Source: Bernardetiaceae bacterium
Lineage (GTDB): Bacteria; Bacteroidota; Bacteroidia; Cytophagales; Thermoflexibacteraceae
Assembly: GCA_025056255.1 (NCBI GenBank)
Contig: JANWVT010000008.1
Span: 1 to 64,000 of the forward strand
Length of the DNA stretch: 64,000 nucleotides
Direction of reading: 5' to 3'
Below, in pieces: positions 6,950-16,432 of this stretch. A program made the position numbers and the translations under genes. The notes under the pieces were generated by a model. That model was given only the letters and a program-made list of their open reading frames with translations. It did not search any database and had not been told where the DNA came from. How positions within the stretch are numbered: position 1 is the first letter of the stretch; each line of letters opens with the position of its first letter.

Positions 6950-9154
6950 TTATGTTGTTATCATGAGTTTTTCCAGAATTTTTTGAGCTGCCACAGGAAT
7001 GACCGTGCCCGGACCGAACACTTCTGCAACACCATGCTCATAGAGGAACTGATAGTCTTTGGGCGGAATAACGCCTCCTGCAATCACCATGATGTCGTCT
7101 CGTCCGATTTTTTTGAGCTCTTCAATCAGTTGTGGTATTAAGGTTTTATGTCCGGCTGCAAGGCTGGAAGCACCTATCACATGTACATCGTTTTCAGCAG
7201 CTTGCTGGGCAACTTCCTGAGGTGTTTGGAACAGTGGACCAATGTCTACATCAAAACCTAAGTCGGCAAAGCCTGTGGCAATCACTTTGGCGCCGCGGTC
7301 GTGTCCGTCTTGTCCCATTTTGGCAATCATGATGCGCGGACGGCGTCCTTCTATGGCAATGAACTGTTCCACCATTGCCTTAGCTTTGGCAAAGTCTTGG
7401 TTTTCAGCTGCTTCACCAGCATAAATGCCTGCTACGCTTCGGATAGTTGCCTGATGCCTTCCAAAGGCTTTTTCCATAGCATCGGAGATTTCGCCAAGTG
7501 TAGCCCGCGCTCTGGCGGCTTGTATGGCAAGTGCCAGTAGGTTGTCGCTATCTTTGCCTGTTGAAGGGGGTATTTTGCCGCCGTTGGCTTTCATGCGCTC
7601 CATTTTTCGAGCGGCACAAGCAGTAATTTGCGCCAATATTTGGGTTACGGCTTGGTGGTCTCGTTCGGCTTTGAGCTTTTGCAAGCGCTCAATTTGGGCT
7701 TGGCGCACAGCAGTATTATCTACTTCTAACAGGTCAATTTCTTTTTCTTCATCGGTTTGGTATCGATTGACGCCCACAATCACATCTTTGCCCGAGTCAA
7801 TGCGGGCTTGTTTGCGCGTAGCCGCTTCTTCTATGCGCATTTTGGGCAGTCCGGCTTCAATAGCCTTAGTCATGCCGCCCAGTTGCTCTACTTCTTCGAT
7901 TAGTTTCCATGCGCGATGTGCAAGGGCATGTGTGAGGTATTCTACGTGATATGCCCCTCCCCAAGGGTCAATGGCACGAGTAATATCTGTTTGTTTTTGT
8001 AGAAAAATTTGGGTATTTCTGGCAATGCGCGCTGAAAAATCGGTGGGTAGTGCAATGGCTTCGTCCAGAGAGTTGGTGTGCAGGCTTTGTGTACCTCCCA
8101 AAGCAGCAGCCATAGCCTCAATGCAAGTGCGGGTAACATTGTTAAAGGGGTCTTGTTCAGTTAGGCTCCAGCCTGAGGTTTGGCAATGGGTACGCAGCGC
8201 CATGCTTTTAGGGTCTTGGGGGTTAAATTGTTTAACCATTTTAGCCCACAATAGCCTGCCTGCTCGCATTTTGGCAATTTCCATGAAATGATTCATGCCA
8301 ATAGCCCAAAAAAATGACAAACGCGGAGCAAAATCATCTATGGACAATCCGGCAGCTATGCCAGTGCGCAAGTACTCTAAGCCATCGGCAAGCGTGTAAG
8401 CAAGTTCGAGGTCTGCTGTGGCGCCGGCTTCTTGCATGTGATAGCCGCTAATGCTGATGCTGTTAAATTTGGGCATGTAGCGGGCGGTATATTCAAAAAT
8501 ATCGGCAATGATTTGCATGCTAGGCGCGGGTGGATAGATGTAGGTATTCCGCACCATAAACTCTTTCAAAATGTCATTTTGAATAGTGCCGCTGAGCTGC
8601 TCGGGTTTAACACCCTGCTCTTCGGCAGCTACAATATAAAAAGCCATGATAGGAATGACCGCCCCGTTCATGGTCATAGAGACCGACATTTTGTCTAATG
8701 GAATTTCATGAAATAAAATTTTCATGTCTAAAACCGAATCGATAGCTACACCAGCTTTGCCGACGTCGCCTTGTACACGCGGATGGTCGGAGTCGTATCC
8801 ACGATGAGTAGCAAGGTCAAAGGCAACCGAAAGCCCCATTTGTCCAGCAGCTAAATTGCGCCGGTAGAAGGCATTGCTTTCTTCGGCAGTGCTAAAGCCA
8901 GCGTATTGCCGGATAGTCCACGGGCGCTGTGTGTACATAGTAGCATACGGTCCGCGCAAGTAAGGAGGAATGCCTGCTAAGTAGGGTACGTGCTCCCACG
9001 TAGTCCGTTCTTGCGGTGCATAAAACGGTGGCACTGGAATTTGTTCAGCAGTTATCCATTTGGGAAAAGCCAATGCCGAAGCAGGCACGTCTTGTTTTTT
9101 ACTCTGCAGCCGCTGCCAAACTTCTGCAAAAGACAATTCATGAAAAGCCGCCAT
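6950..9154 (-). CDS. scpA: Methylmalonyl-CoA mutase, large (catalytic) subunit
   Basis: This adenosylcobalamin enzyme interconverts (R)-methylmalonyl-CoA and succinyl-CoA, linking propionate and succinate metabolism. The 734-residue protein has the N-terminal TIM barrel ([15 protein letters not shown] near 92 and the [14 protein letters not shown] segment) and a C-terminal B12-binding domain. In that domain [13 protein letters not shown] (about 612-624) supplies the cobalt-ligating histidine and [10 protein letters not shown] the lower loop. No small subunit gene is next to it. tyrS follows after 18 bases. Two -7-like boxes (TAATTTTA and TAGTTTTG, minus strand, near 9182-9208) lie upstream of the start. 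Confidence 0.94.
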   Translation of the reverse strand: MAAFHELSFAEVWQRLQSKKQDVPASALAFPKWITAEQIPVPPFYAPQERTTWEHVPYLAGIPPYLRGPYATMYTQRPWTIRQYAGFSTAEESNAFYRRNLAAGQMGLSVAFDLATHRGYDSDHPRVQGDVGKAGVAIDSVLDMKILFHEIPLDKMSVSMTMNGAVIPIMAFYIVAAEEQGVKPEQLSGTIQNDILKEFMVRNTYIYPPAPSMQIIADIFEYTARYMPKFNSISISGYHMQEAGATADLELAYTLADGLEYLRTGIAAGLSIDDFAPRLSFFWAIGMNHFMEIAKMRAGRLLWAKMVKQFNPQDPKSMALRTHCQTSGWSLTEQDPFNNVTRTCIEAMAAALGGTQSLHTNSLDEAIALPTDFSARIARNTQIFLQKQTDITRAIDPWGGAYHVEYLTHALAHRAWKLIEEVEQLGGMTKAIEAGLPKMRIEEAATRKQARIDSGKDVIVGVNRYQTDEEKEIDLLEVDNTAVRQAQIERLQKLKAERDHQAVTQILAQITACAARKMERMKANGGKIPPSTGKDSDNLLALAIQAARARATLGEISDAMEKAFGRHQATIRSVAGIYAGEAAENQDFAKAKAMVEQFIAIEGRRPRIMIAKMGQDGHDRGAKVIATGFADLGFDVDIGPLFQTPQEVAQQAAENDVHVIGASSLAAGHKTLIPQLIEELKKIGRDDIMVIAGGVIPPKDYQFLYEHGVAEVFGPGTVIPVAAQKILEKLMITT

Positions 9155-9425
9155 AAACTCTCCGGTTGGTTTTAATCGGTAAAATTAGTTGCACAAATGC
9201 AAAACTATTGCGTCCTTACAACAATATTTTGCCAAAACTATATGAGGCATAACAACAGCCGTAGCAATGCTATCTGCAAAGAACCATTTTGCTTTCCTTG
9301 CCGTAGCATGTGCCTTCGTACACGACAGCGTGGTTGTGCATGGCGATATGAACAACAGCGACGTGCAACGGCGGCGTGCAACGGCGGCGCGCATGGAAAT
9401 GGCACTTTCCGCATGCTTCATCCAT
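9155..9425. other. Intergenic region carrying a 13-bp repeat cluster
   Basis: The gap separates the enoyl-CoA hydratase gene from the mutase gene, both on the minus strand. The mutase-proximal part holds its probable promoter. The hydratase-proximal part holds repeat site 1. No gene is supported. Confidence 0.5.
9348..9422 (+). repeat. Dispersed 13-bp tandem repeat family, site 1
   Basis: The leader ATGAACAACAGC is followed by units GACGTGCAACGGC (9360-9372), GGCGTGCAACGGC (9373-9385) and a degraded third unit. A short stem (GGAAA/TTTCC) and then ATGCTTCATC follow. The same leader opens sites at 10327 and 20877, and ATGCTTCATC also follows site 3. Because 13 is not a multiple of three, a coding role is unlikely. 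Confidence 0.7.
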
Positions 9426-10199
9426 TTACCACCGAATGGGCTCTTTGTTCAAAAAAGCAGCAATTCCTTTTTTACAGTCCGAAGTAGCACGCGCCATAGC
9501 GTTTTGTGCAGCCGCATGCAACAGTGCTTCTTCTAAGCTCATATGCTGTACCTGAGCCACCATTTGTTTGGTGGCTGCCATCGCTTGTGCTGAGTTAGTG
9601 GTACAAAGGTGTTGGGCAAGTTGTTCAGTGCGTTGTCGCAAGTTTTCTGCTGGTACAATCTCGTTGACCAGTCCCCACTGCAAGGCTTTTTCTGCACTGA
9701 TGAGGTCGCCGGAGAGCAGCAATTCCTTGGCGCGTCCTTCGCCAAGTTTGCGCAGCAAAAAAACCATTACAATAGCTGGTATGAAACCTATTTTTACCTC
9801 TGTGTAGCCAAACTTAGCTTCCGGAACAGCAACAACCCAGTCGCAAACTGTAGCCAAGCCACAACCGCCGGCAATAGCATGCCCTTGCACTTCGGCAATA
9901 ACCACCTTAGGGGTTTGATAAATTTGCAGGTACAGGTCTTTTAGGTAAGTGGAGTCTTCTAAATTTTCCTCATACGTAAGTCCTTGTAAACTTTGCAGGT
10001 AATCTAAGTCGGCACCAGCGCAGAAAACCTTGCCTTCGGCACGTAAGATGATTACCTTTACAGCATCGTCGGCAGTTGCAGAAGCAAAAGCTGCCTTTAA
10101 TTCACTAACCAGTTGGCGACTGAATGCATTGCGTTTTTCGGGACGGTTGAGTGTAATGTAGGCAATGCGGTTTTCGGTATGATAAACCAATGTTTGCAT
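9426..10199 (-). CDS. Enoyl-CoA hydratase/isomerase family protein
   Basis: This crotonase-superfamily enzyme of 257 residues probably hydrates or isomerises an enoyl-CoA in fatty-acid or amino-acid breakdown. The start is set at MQTLVYHTENR, because crotonases begin directly with this strand; the frame extends 13 codons further with no family similarity. LNRPEKRNAFS (about 18-28), the oxyanion-hole residues in AEGKVFCAGADLDYL (about 54-68) and VQGHAIAGGCGLA (about 103-115) are present. The glutamates of classic hydratases should be checked before a substrate is given. It lies upstream of methylmalonyl-CoA mutase but is separated by 271 bases and a repeat. Confidence 0.85.
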   Translation of the reverse strand: MQTLVYHTENRIAYITLNRPEKRNAFSRQLVSELKAAFASATADDAVKVIILRAEGKVFCAGADLDYLQSLQGLTYEENLEDSTYLKDLYLQIYQTPKVVIAEVQGHAIAGGCGLATVCDWVVAVPEAKFGYTEVKIGFIPAIVMVFLLRKLGEGRAKELLLSGDLISAEKALQWGLVNEIVPAENLRQRTEQLAQHLCTTNSAQAMAATKQMVAQVQHMSLEEALLHAAAQNAMARATSDCKKGIAAFLNKEPIRW

Positions 10200-10326
10200 G
10201 TACACAATTGAGTGATGGCTTGCAAAAATAAGACACACTGGCAGCTATGCGCCAAACTAACGCGAATTATTTGGATTATCCTGATAGTCAATTAATTACA
10301 AGCAAAGGAAGGCATTTGTGAAACAC

Positions 10327-10380
10327 GAACAACAGCGACGTGCAACGGCGACGTGCAACGGCGACGTGCCAAGGCAGTAT
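10327..10380 (+). repeat. Dispersed 13-bp tandem repeat family, site 2
   Basis: The leader GAACAACAGC is followed by two perfect units GACGTGCAACGGC (10337-10349 and 10350-10362) and a diverged third, GACGTGCCAAGGC (10363-10375). It lies in the 237-base divergent gap between the enoyl-CoA hydratase (minus) and recO (plus), in the same orientation as sites 1 and 3. Confidence 0.7.
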
Positions 10381-10436
10381 AAGCGTTGCATTTTTCAAAT
10401 ATAATGGTATCACTCGCCTTACAATAGCAGAAGTTT

Positions 10437-11117
10437 ATGCTGGTAAAAACAAAAGGGATAGTAATCCGTTTTTTGCGCTATCGCGAAACATCGCTGATTG
10501 TGAGAATTTATACCGAAGCGTTAGGCTTGCGGTCTTACATTGTCAATGGGGTGCGCAGCACCAAGAGCGGTTCTTCCATAGCACTTTATCAGCCACTTGC
10601 CCTTTTAGAACTAACCGTTTATGAAAAGCCGGGCGCCAACTTGCAGCGCATCTCCGATGCGCGTTTGGCATATGCTTACCGGCACCTGCCATTTTCCATT
10701 GTGAAAACTACTATTGCCCTTTTTTTGGCAGAAATACTCCACAAAACACTCAAAGAAGAAAAAGAAGATGCGGCTTTGTTTACTTTTTTGTTTGATAGTT
10801 TGAAAACACTCGACAGGATTGATACTGGCGAGGATTTGTTCCATTTGGTTTTTATGGTGCGTTTGGCTGCTCTACTCGGCTTTGGGGCAGACTCGGCAGA
10901 GGCATTTGCCGAGCAGCTGCAAGCTGTGCGCTTCCCGTTCCAGTTGCAAGAGCATCTAACTGCCTACAAGCGCCTTTTGCAGCTTCCTTATGGCGCTTCA
11001 GATGAGCTTGTTACAGCCCATCGTTCCTTACTGATAGATGCGCTCACTACATTTTTTGCTCTCCATGCTGAAAACTTTGGCACGGTGAACGCCTTAGAGG
11101 TATTGCGCAATTTGTAG
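10437..11117 (+). CDS. recO: DNA repair protein RecO
   Basis: RecO loads RecA at gaps with RecR and anneals single-stranded DNA. The 226-residue protein starts with the N-terminal OB fold (LVKTKGIVIRFLRYRETSLI, then YIVNGVRS), followed by the helical C-terminal domain. The C4 zinc finger of some RecO proteins is not visible: there are no cysteines in the relevant part. This is common in Bacteroidetes. Length is normal. The lptC-like gene follows directly. Confidence 0.88.
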   Translation: MLVKTKGIVIRFLRYRETSLIVRIYTEALGLRSYIVNGVRSTKSGSSIALYQPLALLELTVYEKPGANLQRISDARLAYAYRHLPFSIVKTTIALFLAEILHKTLKEEKEDAALFTFLFDSLKTLDRIDTGEDLFHLVFMVRLAALLGFGADSAEAFAEQLQAVRFPFQLQEHLTAYKRLLQLPYGASDELVTAHRSLLIDALTTFFALHAENFGTVNALEVLRNL

Positions 11118-11136
11118 TTGCTCATGATTTTATGCG

Positions 11137-11144
11137 TAATTTTG
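11137..11144 (+). promoter_or_regulatory. -7 promoter box placing the lptC start downstream
   Basis: TAATTTTG matches the TAnnTTTG consensus and TTTG lies at 11111-11114, a spacing of 22 bases. Transcription would begin near 11150, after the first possible start codons of the next gene (TTG 11118, ATG 11124), and 18 bases before the GTG at 11169. Confidence 0.4.
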
Positions 11145-11168
11145 TATCTGCAATTAACAACGGCAAGA

Positions 11169-11711
11169 GTGAACTATAAAACTTGGCGACTAATTATTGG
11201 GACGGTAATATTAGCAATAGACGCCTGCACTCCTCAGGACTTGCAAAAAAGCAAAGCCAAAGCGCAATACAGCGGTCCTATGGTAGAGTTTTATCAGGTA
11301 GAAACGCTTTACAGCGACAATGCTATTATACAGCTCAAAATTGAAGCACAGCAGCAACATATTTTTCAAAATGGCGATGTCAAATATCCTAAAGGCGTGA
11401 AAATTAGTCGCTACGACCCCTATGGAGTAAAAATTAGTACCTTACGTGGCGACTCGGGCAGCTACGATAAAGCTCGACAACTTTATCAGGCTTTTGGCAA
11501 CATTGAAGTAGAAAACTTGCAGTTGCAGCAGCGTTTATACACTACACAACTGGACTGGGACCAGCCTAAACGCGAAATTCGCACCGACAAGCCTATTAAA
11601 ATTGTGACCCCCGACGAGATATTGGAAGGAGTGGGTTTGGTTGCTGACGAAAGTTTTACGCGTTATCGCATTTTGCGCCCCTCAGGAGTGTTTTCTGTCC
11701 GTTCTCAATAA
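11169..11711 (+). CDS. lptC: LptC-like LPS export periplasmic protein
   Basis: LptC is the bitopic membrane protein that receives lipopolysaccharide from LptBFG and passes it to LptA. The segment from MVEFYQVETLYSDNAI to the C-terminus has the beta-jellyroll pattern of Bacteroidetes LptC, with GVKISTLRGDSGSYD and LDWDQPKREIRTD. I chose the GTG at 11169 because a -7 promoter box (11137) lies within the longer reading frame, and because it leaves one hydrophobic segment ending in IDACT, which looks like an imperfect lipobox. A longer form from ATG 11124 cannot be excluded. A small membrane protein and a CorC-like protein follow. Confidence 0.78.
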   Translation: MNYKTWRLIIGTVILAIDACTPQDLQKSKAKAQYSGPMVEFYQVETLYSDNAIIQLKIEAQQQHIFQNGDVKYPKGVKISRYDPYGVKISTLRGDSGSYDKARQLYQAFGNIEVENLQLQQRLYTTQLDWDQPKREIRTDKPIKIVTPDEILEGVGLVADESFTRYRILRPSGVFSVRSQ

Positions 11712-11723
11712 ATTTTAGGGCTT

Positions 11724-11951
11724 ATGAAATTGAGTCAGGTGATTATTCTCTCGGTAGCAGTCGCTTTGTTTGTTATTGGTATTCACCAATCGTTCCTATA
11801 CGGGGTAATGGCGAGTTACTGGATTTTTATGCTTGTAGCAGCTTTACTGCTGCTCTACAAGTTACGCAGCAACCGAACAGAAAAACAACCTGAACAAACG
11901 CCCACCTCTAAGGCTAATAAGTCTGTAAAATCAAGACAACGCTCCCAATGA
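11724..11951 (+). CDS. Small membrane protein of unknown function
   Basis: This 75-residue protein has two hydrophobic segments (about 5-25 and 29-47) and a basic, Gln/Ser/Lys-rich tail. No family is recognised. It lies 12 bases after lptC, and its TGA overlaps the ATG of the CorC-like gene by four bases (ATGA at 11948), which strongly indicates coupled translation. A helper of the neighbouring envelope proteins is possible but only inferred. Confidence 0.75.
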   Translation: MKLSQVIILSVAVALFVIGIHQSFLYGVMASYWIFMLVAALLLLYKLRSNRTEKQPEQTPTSKANKSVKSRQRSQ

Positions 11952-13255
11952 ACACGGCAGTGCTCGTGGTGATATTATCGCTTGCTTTATCTGCCTTCTT
12001 TTCGGCTGTTGAACTGGCTTTTATTTCTGCCAACAAGTTGCATGTCACCTTGCAAAAAAATAAGGGAAAGCTTTGGGCAAACATTATTGCCCGCTACTAC
12101 AACCGCCCTTCTTGGTTCATTACTGCCATGCTCATTGGCAACACTATTACCTTAGTGGTATATGGCATCTACATGGCACAAATTTTAGACCCACAAGTGA
12201 TGTATTTAGTAGGGCAGGTTTTGCAAATAAGAGGTGCTGCCGCAGAAGTGGCATTTATTGTCATCCAATCTTTGCTATCTACCATGCTGGTGTTGGCTGT
12301 TGCCGAGTTCATGCCTAAAAGCATCTCCCTTATCAATCCCGACAAACTGCTGGCTGTTTTCGCCTTGCCCATTCACGCATGTTATTTACTGCTCTATCCT
12401 TTCGTGTATGTAGTGGTTAACCTTACTAAGTGGTTGATTACCAGTGTTTTAAGACTCCAATATTCCGAAGATAACCCTGTGTTCGGGCTCACCGATTTGA
12501 ATCATTACATCGACAACCTCAACCGCAGTCAAAACACTCCTGCCAATATAGACACCAAAATATTTTCTAATGCACTTGCCTTTAAAACCCTCAAAGTGCG
12601 CGACTGCATGCGACCGCGTACCGAAATAGTAGCTGTTGACCGCGAAGATGGCTTAGCGGCTCTTAAAAAAGCCTTTATTGAAACCGGTCACTCTAAAATA
12701 TTTGTGTACGACCAAACTATTGACAATATTATTGGCTACTGCCACGCCATGGCAATGTTCAAAAAACCTAAAAGTATCGACGAAATTCTTTCTACTGCCA
12801 TCATGGTGCCCGAAACTATGCCTGCCAACGAGCTAATGGTTGATTTTATTGCCGAACAAAAAAGTATTGCCGTTGTGATAGACGAGTTTGGTGGCACTGC
12901 AGGCGTGGTGAGTATTGAAGATATCATGGAAGAAATTTTTGGTGAAATTCACGATGAGTTCGATGTGGTGCAAGACGACATCACAAAAATCAATAACAAC
13001 ACGTATATCCTGAGCGCGAGGTTGGAAATAGACTATATCAACGACTACCTGCAATGGAACCTACCTACTGGCGATTACGATACTCTCGGAGGTTATCTGA
13101 TTTCTATTGTTGAAAACATTCCCAAGCAAGGTGATGTAGTTGAAACCGAACATTTTGTATTTACTATACTGTCTACACACGAAACGCGTATCAATAAAGT
13201 GCGCGTGGATATTAAAGATGTAGATAGCATTGCTACTATCCGCCCTGTATTGTAG
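11948..13255 (+). CDS. HlyC/CorC family transporter (CNNM domain, CBS pair, CorC C-terminal domain)
   Basis: The 435-residue protein has the domain order of the CorC/CNNM family: a DUF21 membrane domain (about 1-190, with SAFFSAVELAFISANK near 15), two CBS domains (about 205-330, with RDCMRPRTEIVAVD), and the C-terminal CorC_HlyC domain. VVIDEFGGTAGVVSIEDIME is the classic CBS2 signature. Members are linked to magnesium or sodium/cobalt efflux; the Bacteroidetes gliding protein GldE is a relative. The gene overlaps the preceding small membrane protein by four bases. The transported ion is not established. Confidence 0.88.
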   Translation: MNTAVLVVILSLALSAFFSAVELAFISANKLHVTLQKNKGKLWANIIARYYNRPSWFITAMLIGNTITLVVYGIYMAQILDPQVMYLVGQVLQIRGAAAEVAFIVIQSLLSTMLVLAVAEFMPKSISLINPDKLLAVFALPIHACYLLLYPFVYVVVNLTKWLITSVLRLQYSEDNPVFGLTDLNHYIDNLNRSQNTPANIDTKIFSNALAFKTLKVRDCMRPRTEIVAVDREDGLAALKKAFIETGHSKIFVYDQTIDNIIGYCHAMAMFKKPKSIDEILSTAIMVPETMPANELMVDFIAEQKSIAVVIDEFGGTAGVVSIEDIMEEIFGEIHDEFDVVQDDITKINNNTYILSARLEIDYINDYLQWNLPTGDYDTLGGYLISIVENIPKQGDVVETEHFVFTILSTHETRINKVRVDIKDVDSIATIRPVL

Positions 13256-13629
13256 CAAGCAACTTATCATATCCCAATCTATTGTAAATAGTGTGAGTGA
13301 TGTGATTGCATATTTGAACAATTCAACTCCTGCATTGCCCGCCGTTGTTGTTTTTTTCCTCTGCGCCCTTGCTCGTGTCTCACAAATAGTCACTTTACGC
13401 CGTTACTACTACCTGTTAGGTGTGAGAGTACAAAACAGCGTAGTATTTTAGGAAAACGCAAAAATAAAGCACGCTTTTTCCGGCAATCATTAGTCTGGGT
13501 TTTTACCTGTAAGTAGTGGATTGTCAGGCGAATTGTACACAACTGGCATTATAATTCAGGCAAGAAAGTTAGTGGAGTTGTTATCTGCCTGTTTAAGCAA
13601 AAACAGGCAGTTTGGAAAGGGTGACAGGC
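13256..13629. other. Convergent intergenic region
   Basis: 374 bases between the CorC-like gene (plus) and dapD (minus). A perfect stem at its dapD end (13585-13610) is listed separately. I see no gene or repeat family in the rest. Confidence 0.5.
13585..13610. terminator. Probable bidirectional terminator
   Basis: CTGCCTGTTT (13585-13594) pairs perfectly with AAACAGGCAG (13601-13610) over the loop AAGCAA, with TTT following on the plus strand. It lies between convergent genes, 20 bases from the dapD stop. Confidence 0.6.
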
Positions 13630-14448
13630 TTACACTGCTACTCCATTTTCGCGCAAGGCTTCGTTGAGCGAGGTTTTTAGGTCGGTACTTTCTTTGCGCC
13701 GTCCAATAATGAGGGCGCAGCCTACTTGATACTCGCCGGCGGGGAACTTTTTGGTATAACTGCCCGGGACTACTACGGCACGCTCGGGCACATAGCCGCG
13801 GTATTCTATTGGTTCGCTACCTGTTACGTCAATCACTTTGGAAGAGCCAGTAATCACCACGTTGGCACCTAAAACTGCCTGTTTACCGATATGGGCGCCT
13901 TCTACGATGATGCAGCGCGAACCAATAAATGCACCATCTTCTACAATCACGGGGCTTGCTTGCACAGGTTCCAGTACTCCGCCAATGCCTACGCCGCCGC
14001 TCAGATGCACGTCTTTACCAATTTGAGCACAACTGCCTACTGTTGCCCAAGTGTCCACCATAGTGCCACTGTCCACATATGCGCCAATGTTTACATAAGA
14101 GGGCATCATAATTACGCCTTTGTTCAAAAAAGCGCCATAGCGTGCAATAGCATGAGGTACTACGCGCACCCCTAGTTTTGCATAGCCTTTTTTCAGACGC
14201 ATCTTATCATGAAATTCCAGAGGACCTACTTCTATGGTTTCCATTTGGCGAATAGGGAAGTATAATATCACCGCCTTTTTTACCCATTGATTCACTTGCC
14301 ACTTGCCATCTGCAGTAGGTTCGGCAACCCTTAGGCGACCTTTGTCTAGTTCCTCAATGATGTATTCAATTGCCTGAATTGTTTCAGTTTTTTTAAGTAG
14401 CTCGCGGTCGTTCCATGCCGCTTCAATGATATGTTGCAAGTTGGTCAT
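13630..14448 (-). CDS. dapD: 2,3,4,5-tetrahydropyridine-2,6-dicarboxylate N-succinyltransferase
   Basis: DapD transfers a succinyl group from succinyl-CoA to tetrahydrodipicolinate in the succinylase branch of lysine and meso-diaminopimelate synthesis. The 272-residue protein has the helical N-terminal domain and the left-handed beta-helix of hexapeptide repeats (about 105-215). MMPSYVNIGAYVDSGTMVDT and ASPVIVEDGAFIGSRCIIVE are diagnostic. Its length equals the E. coli enzyme. It stands alone, with a -7-like TAACTTTA (minus) near 14476-14483. No other dap gene is in the window. Confidence 0.96.
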   Translation of the reverse strand: MTNLQHIIEAAWNDRELLKKTETIQAIEYIIEELDKGRLRVAEPTADGKWQVNQWVKKAVILYFPIRQMETIEVGPLEFHDKMRLKKGYAKLGVRVVPHAIARYGAFLNKGVIMMPSYVNIGAYVDSGTMVDTWATVGSCAQIGKDVHLSGGVGIGGVLEPVQASPVIVEDGAFIGSRCIIVEGAHIGKQAVLGANVVITGSSKVIDVTGSEPIEYRGYVPERAVVVPGSYTKKFPAGEYQVGCALIIGRRKESTDLKTSLNEALRENGVAV

Positions 14449-14565
14449 ACTATATTAAAACATTTTCAGGCAGTAAAGTTAGAAAGATAATATGCGCAGT
14501 GCAGCAGTTGTAGCACAAATTCCCTAACTTTTAGCTACTATAATCATATTAGACAGACCATTGCG

Positions 14566-16266
14566 ATGACCTTTTTGAACATGAAAGCTCGTAAACAACA
14601 TACGTTTGATGCCATTGTAGTAGGCTCTGGTATTTCAGGCGGATGGGCGGCTAAGGAATTGTGCGAACAAGGCTTGAAAACACTTGTGTTAGAACGAGGG
14701 CGAAACGTAACACACATTGAAGACTATCCTACTGCCAACTGGTTTCCTTGGGAGTTGCCACACAGGGGCATGCTTGCTACTGCTGAGCACAACAGCTACC
14801 CTATTCAGCGCAAGTGTTACGCTTTCGGAGAAGACACCAAGCATTTTTTTGTTCGCGACGAGGAGCACCCTTACACGCAAATTAAAGGGTTCGACTGGAT
14901 TCGTGGCTATCAAGTGGGCGGTAAGTCGCTATTGTGGGCGCGGCAGTGCTACAGGCTTAGCCCTATGGACTTTGAAGCTAATGCTCGCGATGGCGTAGGT
15001 GTGGACTGGCCAATTCGCTACGAAGACTTAGCGCCTTGGTATGACTACGTAGAGCGCTTTGCAGGCATCAGTGGCAACCGCGATGGGCTTCCTCAAATTC
15101 CTGACGGCGTGTTTTTGCCTCCTATGCAAATGACTTGTGTAGAAATGCACTTTGCCGAATTTTTGGCTCGCCATTTTGAACATCGCCGAATGATTATTGG
15201 GCGATGTGCCAACCTGACCCAGTCGCATCTGGGGCGAGGTCCTTGCCAATATCGCAATTTGTGCCACCGAGGATGTCCTTACAGTGGCTATTTTAGTTCC
15301 AACTCGGCAACCCTACCAGCAGCACAAAAAACAGGCAATCTCACCCTTCTGCCTCATTCAATAGTACACTCAGTTATCTACGATGAACAAAAAGGGAAAG
15401 CTACTGGCGTACGCGTCATAGACGCACACACTAAGCAAATGACCGAATATTATGCCCGCATTATCTTTCTCAATGCCAGTACGCTCAACACCACGTTAAT
15501 TATGCTCAACTCTACTTCTCACCGTTTTCCTAATGGCTTAGGCAACGACAGTGGGCAACTGGGACATAACCTCATGGACCATAATTATCGGGTGCGCATT
15601 TATGCAGAAATAGACGGCTACGAAAACCGCTACTATACTGGACGCCGCCCCAACGGCACCTACATTCCTCGTTATCAGAACTTACAAAAAAACGACCGCC
15701 CCTATCTACGCGGCTTTGCCTACGGAGGGGGCAGTTGGCGAGAGGGATGGGCGCGCGGCATCTACCAAAGTGGCTTCGGAGACGAGTGGAAACAAAAACT
15801 TTCCCAACCCGGTAAATGGCATTTTGCTATGCATGCCATGGGGGAGATGCTGCCCGACTACAGCAATCAAGTGTTGTTAGACACGTCGCGTTTGGATAAG
15901 TGGGGAATGCCTACACTCAAAATAGATTGCGAATACAAAGAAAATGAACTGCTCATGATAAAAGATATGATGACAGATGCCGTAGAAATGTTAGAAGCAG
16001 CTGGTTTCAAAAATGTTCGTGCAGAAGACAGCCAACAATTTCCCGGTTTAGGCATCCATGAGATGGGAACAGCACGCATGGGACGCGACCCTAAAACATC
16101 CGTTCTGAACAAGCACAATCAGGTGTGGGCGGTGCCAAATGTGTTTGTAACCGATGGCGCATGCATGACTTCCTCTGCTTGTCAGAATCCTTCGCTTACT
16201 TACATGGCACTTACGGCGCGTGCCTGCCACTTTGCAGTTAGCGAAATGAAGCGAGGTAATTTGTAA
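14566..16266 (+). CDS. GMC-family FAD-dependent oxidoreductase
   Basis: The 566-residue protein is a glucose-methanol-choline oxidoreductase of the type usual in Bacteroidetes. The FAD-binding GSGISGGWAAKELCEQG lies at about 22-38, a second flavin segment (GYQVGGKSLLWARQCYRLSP) near 117, and the C-terminal signature GIHEMGTARMG, with the active-site histidine, near 490. A later CQNPSLT segment supplies the second catalytic position as Asn. Homologues often have a gluconate-2-dehydrogenase subunit 3-like partner with a Tat signal; none is seen here. The oxidised sugar or alcohol is unknown. Start could also be ATG 14581. Confidence 0.85.
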   Translation: MTFLNMKARKQHTFDAIVVGSGISGGWAAKELCEQGLKTLVLERGRNVTHIEDYPTANWFPWELPHRGMLATAEHNSYPIQRKCYAFGEDTKHFFVRDEEHPYTQIKGFDWIRGYQVGGKSLLWARQCYRLSPMDFEANARDGVGVDWPIRYEDLAPWYDYVERFAGISGNRDGLPQIPDGVFLPPMQMTCVEMHFAEFLARHFEHRRMIIGRCANLTQSHLGRGPCQYRNLCHRGCPYSGYFSSNSATLPAAQKTGNLTLLPHSIVHSVIYDEQKGKATGVRVIDAHTKQMTEYYARIIFLNASTLNTTLIMLNSTSHRFPNGLGNDSGQLGHNLMDHNYRVRIYAEIDGYENRYYTGRRPNGTYIPRYQNLQKNDRPYLRGFAYGGGSWREGWARGIYQSGFGDEWKQKLSQPGKWHFAMHAMGEMLPDYSNQVLLDTSRLDKWGMPTLKIDCEYKENELLMIKDMMTDAVEMLEAAGFKNVRAEDSQQFPGLGIHEMGTARMGRDPKTSVLNKHNQVWAVPNVFVTDGACMTSSACQNPSLTYMALTARACHFAVSEMKRGNL

Positions 16267-16432
16267 CCTTCCTTGTTACAATTTGGCAAGCGAAAATGAT
16301 GAGTCTTTCTCTATTGTGCCAGTTTTGCGAACAGCTACTTGTGGAGCGTGTGGCTACATATACCACGGCATAAGGGTCAGCTATATGTGCACAGGAGAGG
16401 TGTTTGCTGCTCTACAAGTTAGTGCTATTAGC

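Noticed and set aside
13375-13395. GTGTCTCACAAA shared between gaps at 13375 and about 38773
   Set aside because: A 12-base match in AT-rich gaps is expected by chance and has no extended similarity.
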